This document shows, piece by piece, positions 42,682 to 50,139 of a stretch of 64,000 bases of DNA; position 1 is the stretch's first letter, and each line of letters begins with the position of its first letter. The DNA comes from CAIWHR01 sp963773195. GTDB lineage: Bacteria; Pseudomonadota; Gammaproteobacteria; Burkholderiales; Casimicrobiaceae. Under the pieces are notes generated by a model that had not been told where the DNA came from, made no database searches, and worked only from the letters and a program-made list of their open reading frames with translations. Where the stretch lies: assembly GCA_963773195.1 (NCBI GenBank), contig CAVZAE010000018.1:124001-188000 (forward strand), in the 5' to 3' direction. The position numbers and the translations under genes are program-made.

Positions 42682-43328
42682 GGACCGGCAGGCGCCGGGC
42701 CCAGCGGCGCGGCAAGTCGCACGAGGGCTTCGGCACGAAGCGATTGCAGCGCCTTGTCTGCTTGCGCCGAAGGCAATTCCAGCACGAACGCGTGGGTCGA
42801 GGTCGGTCCGTCGACGATCCGCGCACCGACGCTGGCCACGATCCGCCTGATCTCCGCCTCGGTGGCGGTCGGGTCGAACACCACCGCCACGGCATTGCGC
42901 GACGGTACGGAGCGGCTTTCGATGCCCAGCGTCTGATAGGCGGGTTGTTTGCCGGCGTCGATCGCGACCGTCGTACCGAGCACGGCGATCGCCGCGAGCT
43001 GCGCCGCGAGGAGCCCGCGCACCCACGGAGGGGAGGCTCGCCAGCTATGCGCCAACCTTGCCGGCCATGCGTGCCGGTGCGTCGCCACGCCGCTAGCCGC
43101 CATGGAAAAGCGTTCCATGGGCACGTCTTCCAGCGGCGAGAGCGCGGCGCATGCCGCAAAGACCTGGCGCAGCCAGTCGACCTCGAGCTGGCACTGGCGG
43201 CAGCCACTCAGGTGCTGCTCGACGGCGGCGAGCTCCTCGCCGCGCAGCGTGCCGTTGACGTACCAAGGCAACAGCGCGTCCACCGCGGAATGCGCAGAGC
43301 TGTCGAATGTGAAGACCCGGCCCGTCAT
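42678..43328 (-). CDS. transmembrane zinc-type anti-sigma factor
   Basis: A 216-residue protein. The cytoplasmic N-terminus has a zf-HC2/ZAS motif H-x3-C-x2-C (QHLSGCRQC, His 39, Cys 43, Cys 46) preceded by VDALLPWYVNGTLRGEE, the usual sigma-binding helix arrangement. A membrane segment runs from about 100 to 122 (VRGLLAAQLAAIAVLGTTVA). The C-terminal periplasmic part (about 125-216) has an S8-inhibitor/propeptide-like fold feel (VVFDPTATEAEIRRIVASVG, LELPSAQADKALQSLRAE). It leads the operon anti-sigma / subtilase / porin. The likely partner is the sigma factor encoded at 40223-40702 on the opposite strand. Confidence 0.85.
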   Translation of the reverse strand: MTGRVFTFDSSAHSAVDALLPWYVNGTLRGEELAAVEQHLSGCRQCQLEVDWLRQVFAACAALSPLEDVPMERFSMAASGVATHRHAWPARLAHSWRASPPWVRGLLAAQLAAIAVLGTTVAIDAGKQPAYQTLGIESRSVPSRNAVAVVFDPTATEAEIRRIVASVGARIVDGPTSTHAFVLELPSAQADKALQSLRAEALVRLAAPLGPAPAGP

Positions 43329-43406
43329 GTCTGCCCCCGCCGATGTAAACCGGTCCGACGGCCGTAAAATTCCGCGTGCTTGTCAGATTTGGCCGACAGG
43401 CGGTGA

Positions 43407-44606
43407 CTACGCGACCTTTCTGATCAGCAGGCCCTTCAGGTACTCGCCCTCGGGAAACGCGAGGGCGACGGGGTGGTCGCCGCTGGCGCCCATGCGGTCG
43501 ACCACCACGGCGTCCGCGCCGGCGTCCTGCGCCGCGCCCGCGACGATCTTGCGGAAGAGTGCGGCGTCGATCCCTCCCGAGCACGAGAACGTCGCGAGCA
43601 GGCCTCCGGGTCGCAGGAGCTTAAGCGCGAGCAGGTTTACGTCCTTGTAGGCGCGGGCCGCGCGCTCGGCGTGCGCAGCCGTCGGCGCGAACTTCGGCGG
43701 ATCGAGCACGATCAGGTCGAACGCCGCCGCGCGATCGCGGAGCTTGCGCAACTCGGCGAACGCGTCGGCTTCGATCCACGTAGCGCGATCGGCGGGCAAA
43801 TTCGGGTTGCGCCCAAGGTTCTCGCGGCCGAGGGCCAGCGCGTCGGCTGAGCTGTCGATCGACAGGACGTGACGCGCACCTCCCGCGAGCGCGGCCAGCG
43901 TAAAGCCGCCCGTGTAGCAGAAGACGTTGAGCACGTCGCGTTCTGCGGCGATCGCGCGCACGCGCGCCCGGTTCGCGCGCTGGTCGAGATAGAAGCCCGT
44001 TTTCTGGCCGAGGGCGACATCGACCCTATAGCGGAGACCGTCTTCGACCAATAACACCTCCGCCGGCAGTGCGCCGTGCAGGGGTCCGGTGCGTGGCGGC
44101 AATCCTTCGAGTGCGCGAACGTCCGCGTCGGAGCGCTCGTAGATGCAGCGCGCGCCGGAATCGGCGGCGAGCGCAGAGACGATCGCGTCGCGCCAGCGCT
44201 CCGCCCCCGCGGCGGTGAGCTGCAGCACGATCGTGCCGCCGTACCGATCGGCGACGGCGCCGGGTAGCCCGTCGGCTTCGCCGTGAATCAGGCGGCAGCC
44301 GGTATGCTGGGCGTCGAGCATCGACGTCCGCGTCGCGACCGCGCGTCCGACCCTGCGCGCGAAGAAGCCCGCGTCGACGGTTTCACCCGTATCGAATGTC
44401 CAGACGCGCGCACGGATCTGGGAGGAAGGCGAAAAGGCCGCAAGCGCGACTGCCGTGCCGTCGTCGCGGCGGAGCAGGATCGTGTCCCCGCTTGCCGGAG
44501 CGCCGTCGACACTCGCGATCGCCCCCGAGAACACCCACGGATGACGCTCGCGCAGCGACTTGTCGCGACCCGGCTTGAGCCGGGCAACCGGAACCCGCTC
44601 AGCCAA
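43407..44606 (-). CDS. rlmI: 23S rRNA (cytosine-C5) methyltransferase RlmI-like
   Basis: A 399-residue SAM-dependent RNA methyltransferase. The N-terminal PUA domain contains KPGRDKSLRERHPWVFSGAI and is followed by an EEHEA-like domain. The Rossmann domain has GQKTGFYLDQRANRARVR, VLNVFCYTGGFTLAALAGGA, FDLIVLDPPKFAP and LLATFSCSGGIDAALF. The last contains the Cys expected for C5-cytosine chemistry. E. coli RlmI modifies C1962. It overlaps the VIT1-like gene by eight bases and is read in the same leftward run. Confidence 0.92.
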   Translation of the reverse strand: MAERVPVARLKPGRDKSLRERHPWVFSGAIASVDGAPASGDTILLRRDDGTAVALAAFSPSSQIRARVWTFDTGETVDAGFFARRVGRAVATRTSMLDAQHTGCRLIHGEADGLPGAVADRYGGTIVLQLTAAGAERWRDAIVSALAADSGARCIYERSDADVRALEGLPPRTGPLHGALPAEVLLVEDGLRYRVDVALGQKTGFYLDQRANRARVRAIAAERDVLNVFCYTGGFTLAALAGGARHVLSIDSSADALALGRENLGRNPNLPADRATWIEADAFAELRKLRDRAAAFDLIVLDPPKFAPTAAHAERAARAYKDVNLLALKLLRPGGLLATFSCSGGIDAALFRKIVAGAAQDAGADAVVVDRMGASGDHPVALAFPEGEYLKGLLIRKVA

Positions 44607-45645
44607 TCGCGACGCCCGCGAACCGCCCGATCGCGTAGGTGACGGCGCCCGCGAGCCCGCCCAGGATCAGCATGCGCGCGCCCGAATGCAGCGCGCTCCT
44701 GCCTGTGAAAAGCGACAGGAGCGCGCCGACGCTGAACAAGGCGATCCCCGTGATGCCGATCGCCAACGGCAGCGCGAGGGCGCCGCCGGCCAGCATGAAC
44801 GGCAGGAGCGGGAGAAGGGCGCCCGCGGCGAACGAGAAGAACGACGAGATCGCGGCGCCGGCAGGCGAGCCCAGCTCTTCAGGATTGAGCCCGAGCTCCT
44901 CGCGCGCGAGCGTGTCGAGCGCATGCGCGGGATCGGCGACGAGCTTGTCGGCGAGCCGCTTCGCTTCCTTCGCCGGCACGCCCTTCGCGGCGTAGATCAG
45001 CGCCAGCTCCTGCGCCTCCGCTTCGGGGTATTCGTCGAGCTCGTCGCGCTCGAGGCCGATCTGATACTCGAACAGCTCGCGCTGCGAGCGCACCGACACG
45101 TACTCGCCGGCGGCCATCGCGAAGGCGCCCGCCGCCATGCCGGCGACCCCGGCGAGCAGCGTGACGTGCGGATCCGGGTTCGCGCCGGCGACGCCCAGGA
45201 TCAGGCTTGCATTCGACACGAGCCCGTCGTTGACGCCGAACACGGCCGCGCGCAGGTTGCCCCCGCCTGGCAGCCCGCGGTGACGATGCTCCATACCGGA
45301 GCCCGCGACCGGCTTCGCATGCCCCGCGTCGCGCCCGATCGACGTCGAGTACACAGCCATCCCGCGTACTTTCATCGCCGCCAGAATGGCCTTGACGCGT
45401 CGCGGGCCGAGCTTGCGTACGAGCGCCGCCACAAACCGCGTTCGCGCGTCCGGAACAAACGGCGCGGGCGCGGGCTTGCCGCGCGCGGTCAGCTGCGCGC
45501 GCCAGATCGCGGCTTGCGCCTCCGCCTCGCCCGCGAGGCGCCGGAACAGTTCTGCGCGTGCAGTGCCCGTCTCGGCCTCGGCACAGACGCGATAGAGGAA
45601 CGCCGAGCGCTGTTCCTCCTGCCAGCTTTCGAGCGGATTCGACAT
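44599..45645 (-). CDS. VIT1/CCC1-family iron/manganese transporter with N-terminal ferritin-like region
   Basis: A 348-residue protein. Residues 1-120 are helical and resemble the rubrerythrin-like domain of MbfA-type exporters (AEAETGTARAELFRRLAGEA), but the expected ExxH ligand reads EAEAQ, so the di-iron site looks degenerate. The membrane domain begins at about 135 with LRAAVFGVNDGLVSNASLIL and has five helices. The metal-binding cytoplasmic insert is rich in Glu (EYQIGLERDELDEYPEAEAQ). VIT1/CCC1 proteins move Fe2+ or Mn2+ by proton exchange. The ATG lies one base before the aldo/keto reductase stop region; the two genes are adjacent in one run. Confidence 0.88.
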   Translation of the reverse strand: MSNPLESWQEEQRSAFLYRVCAEAETGTARAELFRRLAGEAEAQAAIWRAQLTARGKPAPAPFVPDARTRFVAALVRKLGPRRVKAILAAMKVRGMAVYSTSIGRDAGHAKPVAGSGMEHRHRGLPGGGNLRAAVFGVNDGLVSNASLILGVAGANPDPHVTLLAGVAGMAAGAFAMAAGEYVSVRSQRELFEYQIGLERDELDEYPEAEAQELALIYAAKGVPAKEAKRLADKLVADPAHALDTLAREELGLNPEELGSPAGAAISSFFSFAAGALLPLLPFMLAGGALALPLAIGITGIALFSVGALLSLFTGRSALHSGARMLILGGLAGAVTYAIGRFAGVAIG

Positions 45646-45646
45646 G

Positions 45647-46612
45647 TCAGGACGGCGCGAGCGCGGCATCGATGCGCGCCATGACCTCCGGAGTGAGTTG
45701 CGGCACGACCGCCTGCGCCTTCATGTTCTCGACGACCTGCGAGGGCCGACTCGCGCCGGTGATGACCGTGGACACATAAGGATTCTTGAGACACCAGGCA
45801 AGGGACATCTGCGCCATCGTGCATCCCAGGTCCTTCGCGATCGGCGTGAGCCGTTTCGCCGCCGCGATCTTCTGCGGATCGGTGAGGCGCTCGGCGAGCC
45901 ACTCGTAGCCCTTGATTGTTCCTCGCGAGCCCGCGGGGATGCCATCGTTGTATTTGCCGGTCAGGAGACCCGAAGCGAGCGGGCTCCAGATCGTCGTGCC
46001 GAGGCCGATGTCGCGGTAAAGGCGGGCGTATTCCTGCTCGACGCGTTCGCGGTGGAGCAGGTTGTATTGCGGCTGCTCCATCACCGGCTTGTGCAGGTGA
46101 TGGCGCTCGGCGATCTGCCACGCCGCCATGATTTCGGCAGCCGTCCATTCGGAGGTGCCCCAATACAGCGCCTTGCCGGCCGCGATCATGTCGTGCATCG
46201 CGTATGCGGTTTCCTCGATCGGCGTGTCGGGATCCGCGCGATGGCAGAATACGAGGTCGACGTAATCGAGGCCCAGGCGCGCGAGCGAACCGTCGATCGC
46301 GCCGCGCAGGTACTTGCGATTGAGCGTGTTCTTCTGGTTCGGGCCGTCCGCGAGGCCCCAGTAGAACTTGGTCGACACGATGTACGACGAACGCGCCCAG
46401 CGCGCCTTTTTCAGCACGTCGCCCATGATCTTCTCCGACTCGCCCTTCGCGTAGACCTCGGCGTTGTCGAAGAAATTCACGCCCGCGTCGTACGCGGCCG
46501 CCATGCACTCGCCGGCAGCGTCGGCGCCCATCTGATTGCCGTACGTCACCCACGAGCCGAACGAGAGTTCGCTGACCCTGAGACCGGAGCTGCCGAGACG
46601 GCGGTAGTTCAT
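45647..46612 (-). CDS. aldo/keto reductase, potassium-channel beta-subunit-like subgroup
   Basis: A 321-residue TIM-barrel NADPH-dependent oxidoreductase. Catalytic residues follow the family: Asp and Tyr in AGVNFFDNAEVYAKGESEKI, Lys in SYIVSTKFYWGLAD and His in YVDLVFCHRADPDTPIEET. Cofactor contacts lie in WSPLASGLLTGKYN and VITGASRPSQVVENM. The subgroup resembles Kv-beta and E. coli YghZ, which reduce aldehydes such as methylglyoxal. It is divergent from the S9 peptidase gene and first in the run leading to the VIT1-like transporter and rlmI. Confidence 0.93.
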   Translation of the reverse strand: MNYRRLGSSGLRVSELSFGSWVTYGNQMGADAAGECMAAAYDAGVNFFDNAEVYAKGESEKIMGDVLKKARWARSSYIVSTKFYWGLADGPNQKNTLNRKYLRGAIDGSLARLGLDYVDLVFCHRADPDTPIEETAYAMHDMIAAGKALYWGTSEWTAAEIMAAWQIAERHHLHKPVMEQPQYNLLHRERVEQEYARLYRDIGLGTTIWSPLASGLLTGKYNDGIPAGSRGTIKGYEWLAERLTDPQKIAAAKRLTPIAKDLGCTMAQMSLAWCLKNPYVSTVITGASRPSQVVENMKAQAVVPQLTPEVMARIDAALAPS

Positions 46613-46674
46613 CGCAAGTTTGAACGCTTTGACCGCAGGACGGGCCGCAGGTGCCGATGTCGCGGCGCCGAGAG

Positions 46675-46684
46675 GTTAGAATCG
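46675..46684 (+). promoter_or_regulatory. -10-like promoter element upstream of the S9 peptidase
   Basis: TAGAAT at 46677-46682, 34 bases before the ATG, is a good match to a -10 box, in the 104-base gap between divergent genes. The same hexamer in the same GC-rich context (TAGAATCGCG) recurs at 62595-62604 before the transporter gene. No strong -35 is visible in either case. Confidence 0.4.
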
Positions 46685-46716
46685 CGAACCCGCATTGTAC
46701 CCACAAGGAATCCATA

Positions 46717-48777
46717 ATGCCCCGCTCTCGTCGCGCCGCGACCCGCCGCCCGGCGCAGCGCAAGCCACCGCTTTCCGTCGAAGCGCTCTGGGCCATCCGT
46801 CGCATCGGCACGCCAACGATCTCGCCGGATGGCTCGCTCGCCTGCAGCGCGGTCACGCAGTTCGACATGGAGAAGAACGAGGGCAGCACGTCGCTGTGGC
46901 TGTTCCCGACGGGCCATGGCGGCCGTGCCACCGGCCGCGCGCGAATGCTGACCGCCGGCGACAAGGATTCCGACCCGAAGTGGTCGCCCGACGGCAAGTG
47001 GATCGCGTTCACCGCGAAGCGCAAGGAGGACGAGGAGCCGCAGCTCTACGTGATCGCGCCCGATGGCGGCGAGGCCAGGCGCCTCGCGAATCTCGCGACC
47101 GGCTGCGCGGCGCCGAAGTGGTTCCCCGACAGCTCGCGCATCGCATTCATTTCATGGGTCTGGCCGGATCTGGCTACCGACGCCCTGCAGGCGAAACGCC
47201 GCAAGGAGCGCAAGGACTCGAAGGTCAAGGCGCACGTCACCGAGCGTGCCGAATTCCGCTTCTGGGACCATTGGCTCGCCGACGGCCGCGAGCCGCATGT
47301 GTACATTTGCGATGTCGCGACCGGCCGGTGTCGCGACGCGCTTGCGCGCACCGGGCTCGCGCTGCCGCCGTGGGAACCCCGCGCCGATCACTTCGACATC
47401 GCGCCCGACGGCCGCGAGATCGCGATCACCGCCGATCTTGCGCCCGAGCCGCAGATGATGAACCAGACCGACATCGTCACCGTCGATCTGGCGACGCGCA
47501 GGAAGCGCGTGATCACCGCGCGGACGAATACGTCCGACACGCATCCGCGCTATTCACCGGACGGTCGGGCCCTCGTATTCGAGGCGTACGACACGAAGCG
47601 CTCGTTCAACGACCAGGGGCATCTGGTGCTGTGCTCGCGGTCCGGCAGCGCGATGCGACGGCTCGCGCCCAAGCTCGATCGTGCCGCTGGCAACGTCGCG
47701 TGGACGCCCGACAGTCGTGCCGTCCTGTTCATGCTCGAGGACCGCGCCCGCGTCGGCATCGCGCGCCTCGCGCTCGACGCGCCCCTTCCCGCGTGGGTCG
47801 CCCGCGGCGGCACCGTCGGGGGCTTCACGCAGTCGCGCGACGGCAGCGTGATCGCCTTCGACCGCGCGTCGTCGACGCATCCGCCGGCGCTGTTCGCGTC
47901 CCGCGCCGACGGCAGCGGCGAGCGCTCGATCGAGAGCGTCAATCGCGCGCTCCTCTCTCGGCATGCGCTGGGCGAGGTGCGCGAGGTGACCGTCCGCGGT
48001 TGGGGCGGCGAGCCCGTGCAGATGTGGATCACGTATCCGCCGGGCTTCGATCCGCAGCGCAAGTGGCCGCTCCTGCATTCGATTCATGGCGGCCCGCACG
48101 CTGCGCATCACGACGGCTGGCATTTCCGCTGGAACGCGCAGGTGTTCGCGGGCTACGGCTACGTGGTCGCCGCAGTCAACTACCACGGCTCGTCAGGGTT
48201 CGGCCAGAAATGGCTCGAGACCATTCTCCGCCGCTACGGGACCAAGGAGTTCGCCGACGTCGAGGCCGGGACCGACTGGCTCCTTCGCCAGGGCTACATC
48301 GATCGCTCGCGCCTCGTGGCAACCGGCGGCAGCTATGGCGGCTACATGGTCGCCTACATGAACGGACACACCGATCGCTACCGCACGTATGTCTGCCATG
48401 CCGGCTGCTACGACTGGGTCAGCATGATGGCGACGGACGGCTATCATTTCTTCGCCGACGAGCTCGGCGCGTTCCACTGGGACAAGCCTGCGCTCGTGAT
48501 GTCGCAATCGCCGCACCACTACGTCAAGCGTGCGAAGACGCCAACGCTCGTCATCCATGGCGAGCAGGACTACCGCGTCCCGGCGACGCAGGCGCTGCAG
48601 TACTACGACACGCTGAAGGCGAAGAACGTGGCGGCGCGGCTCGTGTGGTTCCCCGACGAGAACCACTGGATCCTGAAGCCGCAGAACTCGCGGCTCTGGT
48701 ATCGCGAGTTTTTCGGATGGGTCGCCCGCTACGCGCCGGGGGGCGGCTCCGGCAGGGGCAAGGTCAGACGGCGGTGA
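46717..48777 (+). CDS. S9-family prolyl oligopeptidase-like serine peptidase
   Basis: A 686-residue peptidase. The first 420 residues form a beta-propeller of WD40/PD40-like repeats (DPKWSPDGKWIAFTAKR, THPRYSPDGRALVFEAYD). The C-terminal alpha/beta hydrolase domain has the nucleophile in TGGSYGGYMVAYM (Ser 539), Asp 618 in HGEQDYRVP and His 650 in DENHWILKP. It belongs to the acylaminoacyl-peptidase / dipeptidyl-peptidase branch. No signal peptide is visible; the N-terminus is Arg-rich, so it is probably cytoplasmic. AAGGAA precedes the ATG. It overlaps the convergent DksA-like gene by 14 bases. Confidence 0.93.
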   Translation: MPRSRRAATRRPAQRKPPLSVEALWAIRRIGTPTISPDGSLACSAVTQFDMEKNEGSTSLWLFPTGHGGRATGRARMLTAGDKDSDPKWSPDGKWIAFTAKRKEDEEPQLYVIAPDGGEARRLANLATGCAAPKWFPDSSRIAFISWVWPDLATDALQAKRRKERKDSKVKAHVTERAEFRFWDHWLADGREPHVYICDVATGRCRDALARTGLALPPWEPRADHFDIAPDGREIAITADLAPEPQMMNQTDIVTVDLATRRKRVITARTNTSDTHPRYSPDGRALVFEAYDTKRSFNDQGHLVLCSRSGSAMRRLAPKLDRAAGNVAWTPDSRAVLFMLEDRARVGIARLALDAPLPAWVARGGTVGGFTQSRDGSVIAFDRASSTHPPALFASRADGSGERSIESVNRALLSRHALGEVREVTVRGWGGEPVQMWITYPPGFDPQRKWPLLHSIHGGPHAAHHDGWHFRWNAQVFAGYGYVVAAVNYHGSSGFGQKWLETILRRYGTKEFADVEAGTDWLLRQGYIDRSRLVATGGSYGGYMVAYMNGHTDRYRTYVCHAGCYDWVSMMATDGYHFFADELGAFHWDKPALVMSQSPHHYVKRAKTPTLVIHGEQDYRVPATQALQYYDTLKAKNVAARLVWFPDENHWILKPQNSRLWYREFFGWVARYAPGGGSGRGKVRRR

Positions 48778-49165
48778 GGGGCGGACCGCCGACCTTCTTC
48801 TCGTGGCGCTCCTGGCAGGCGAGACAGCGCATCGCCGTCGGATAAGCGGACAGGCGCGCGAGCGCGATCGGCTCGCCGCAATCGCGGCATTCGCCGTACG
48901 TGCCCGCGCGCATGCGGGCGAGCGCCGCTTCGACCTCGTTCAACTCGGTCAGCGCGTGGCGTACTTCAGCGATGTCGAGCTCGGCCAGCCCGTCGGCGAC
49001 GCCCCACTCGTCGCCGCTCTCCTTGATGCGGTTGCGCAAGCCGACGACGCGGTCGTCGTCGCTGCCGTCGAGCTGGGTCTTGACCTCGATCCTGAGCTTC
49101 GCGCGGCGCTCCTCGAGCTCCCGCTTGAGGCGCGCAAGCTCGGCAGGGGGCAGTTCGGCAGTCAT
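48764..49165 (-). CDS. TraR/DksA-family zinc finger protein
   Basis: A 133-residue protein. An N-terminal coiled coil (LARLKRELEERRAKLRIEVK and on to EVEAALARMRAGTYG) is followed by a four-Cys zinc finger, CRDCG and CLAC, with PIALARLSAYPTAMR between. Members bind RNA polymerase through the secondary channel. The acidic tip residues of true DksA (DxxDxA) are not evident; the coil reads ESGDEWGVADGLAELDIAE, so it is a paralogue rather than DksA itself. It is divergent from hsp20, with which it shares a 173-base intergenic region. Confidence 0.9.
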   Translation of the reverse strand: MTAELPPAELARLKRELEERRAKLRIEVKTQLDGSDDDRVVGLRNRIKESGDEWGVADGLAELDIAEVRHALTELNEVEAALARMRAGTYGECRDCGEPIALARLSAYPTAMRCLACQERHEKKVGGPPLTAV

Positions 49166-49235
49166 GGCGGGGATCCGGGACAGGCGGAGGGGCACTTCGC
49201 CACGATTATCGCCCTTTTTTCGTTTCTGTCGCCCC

Positions 49236-49263
49236 CTTGAAAGCGGGCGGCCGGCCCGCAGAT
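49236..49263 (+). promoter_or_regulatory. sigma-32-like heat-shock promoter of hsp20
   Basis: CTTGAAA at 49236-49242 is a perfect match to the sigma-32 -35 element. After 13 bases, CCGCAGAT at 49256-49263 is an imperfect match to the CCCCATnT -10 element. It lies about 75 bases before the Hsp20 ATG in the gap shared with the DksA-like gene, which fits a heat-inducible chaperone. Confidence 0.6.
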
Positions 49264-49338
49264 TGTCGGGCGAGGCGGTCACCGCGCCAGGCGCGGAGCC
49301 GACGGCCCATATCCAAGTAAGACGAGAGGAGATTACTC

Positions 49339-49758
49339 ATGAGCAATCTGACCCTGTACCACCCGTTTGCCGACACTGCTTTCGACGACCTGTTCCGCGG
49401 CTTCTTCGCGCCGGTCCGTGCCGATCGCCCGTCGGTCAGCATCAAGGTCGACGTCGCCGAGAAGGAGGGCGCCTACGTGGTTCGCGCCGAGATCCCCGGC
49501 GTCGCGAAGGACGACATCCAGGTCTCGATCGAAGGCAACCAGGTGACGATCGGCGCCGAAGTGAAGCGCGAGAGCGAGAAGAAGGACGGCGAGCGGGTCC
49601 TGCATACCGAGCGCTACTACGGGAACGCGTTCCGCAGCTTCACGCTGCCCGCGGAGCTCGACGAGTCGGCGAGCGTCGCCAAGTACGAGAACGGCGTGCT
49701 CGAACTCACGCTCGCGAAGAAGCCCGCGCTCGCGGGCCGCAAGCTGACGGTCCAGTAA
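49339..49758 (+). CDS. hsp20: small heat shock protein, Hsp20/alpha-crystallin family
   Basis: A 139-residue ATP-independent chaperone that holds unfolding proteins. A short N-terminal arm (LYHPFADTAFDDLFRGFFAP) precedes the alpha-crystallin domain (about 35-125) with VDVAEKEGAYVVRAEIPGVA, RSFTLPAELDESASVAKYEN and the GVLELTLAKK motif (AxxxxGVLxL type). The usual C-terminal IxI/V tail is weak, ending KLTVQ. GAGGAG precedes the ATG. The upstream sigma-32-like promoter and the downstream hairpin make it a monocistronic heat-shock unit. Confidence 0.94.
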   Translation: MSNLTLYHPFADTAFDDLFRGFFAPVRADRPSVSIKVDVAEKEGAYVVRAEIPGVAKDDIQVSIEGNQVTIGAEVKRESEKKDGERVLHTERYYGNAFRSFTLPAELDESASVAKYENGVLELTLAKKPALAGRKLTVQ

Positions 49759-49784
49759 CGCCGGTTGTCGCAATACCAGAACGC

Positions 49785-49807
49785 GGCGGGAGCGCGGAGC
49801 TCCCGCC
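49785..49807. terminator. GC-rich hairpin between hsp20 and the KTSC gene
   Basis: GGCGGGAGC (49785-49793) pairs perfectly with GCTCCCGCC (49799-49807) with a five-base loop. It lies between convergent genes, 27 bases after hsp20 and 19 bases before the end of the KTSC gene. There is no T-tract, so its role as a terminator is likely but unproven. Confidence 0.6.
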
Positions 49808-49825
49808 CCTTCGTCGTGTCCACAC

Positions 49826-50038
49826 TCAGCGGATGCGTTTGACCGGGTACTCGCCGTCCTCGATGTTGTCGCGGAAGAAGCTCCACGGCGAGGATGCCGA
49901 GGTGAGCCGGCGAAACGTGTCGGCCGACACGCCGCCGTATTCGAATGTCCCGGATGTGAGTTCGACGACGAGCGTACGCCGGACGGCATCGTAGCCGGCG
50001 GCACGCAAGTTGCCGCCCGAAAGCCGCTTCATCTCCAT
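49826..50038 (-). CDS. KTSC-domain small protein
   Basis: A 70-residue protein consisting of a single KTSC domain: AAGYDAVRRTLVVELTSGTF then EYGGVSADTFRRLTSASSPW and FFRDNIEDGEYPVKRIR, with the conserved Ser-Pro/Gly and Phe-Phe positions. KTSC domains occur alone or fused to lysyl-tRNA-synthetase-like and phage proteins; the molecular function is unknown. ATG 50038 is used; ATG 50032 two codons later is equally possible. It is divergent from the peptide-binding protein gene. Confidence 0.82.
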   Translation of the reverse strand: MEMKRLSGGNLRAAGYDAVRRTLVVELTSGTFEYGGVSADTFRRLTSASSPWSFFRDNIEDGEYPVKRIR

Positions 50039-50139
50039 CGCGCAATTGTAGCGCCGGCGCTCGCCGCAAGCGATCGCCCTCCGCCTTGCGCGACGCCTGC
50101 TAGGATGCGCGCGGGCGTGGTCGGAGCGGAGAGGGCCGA

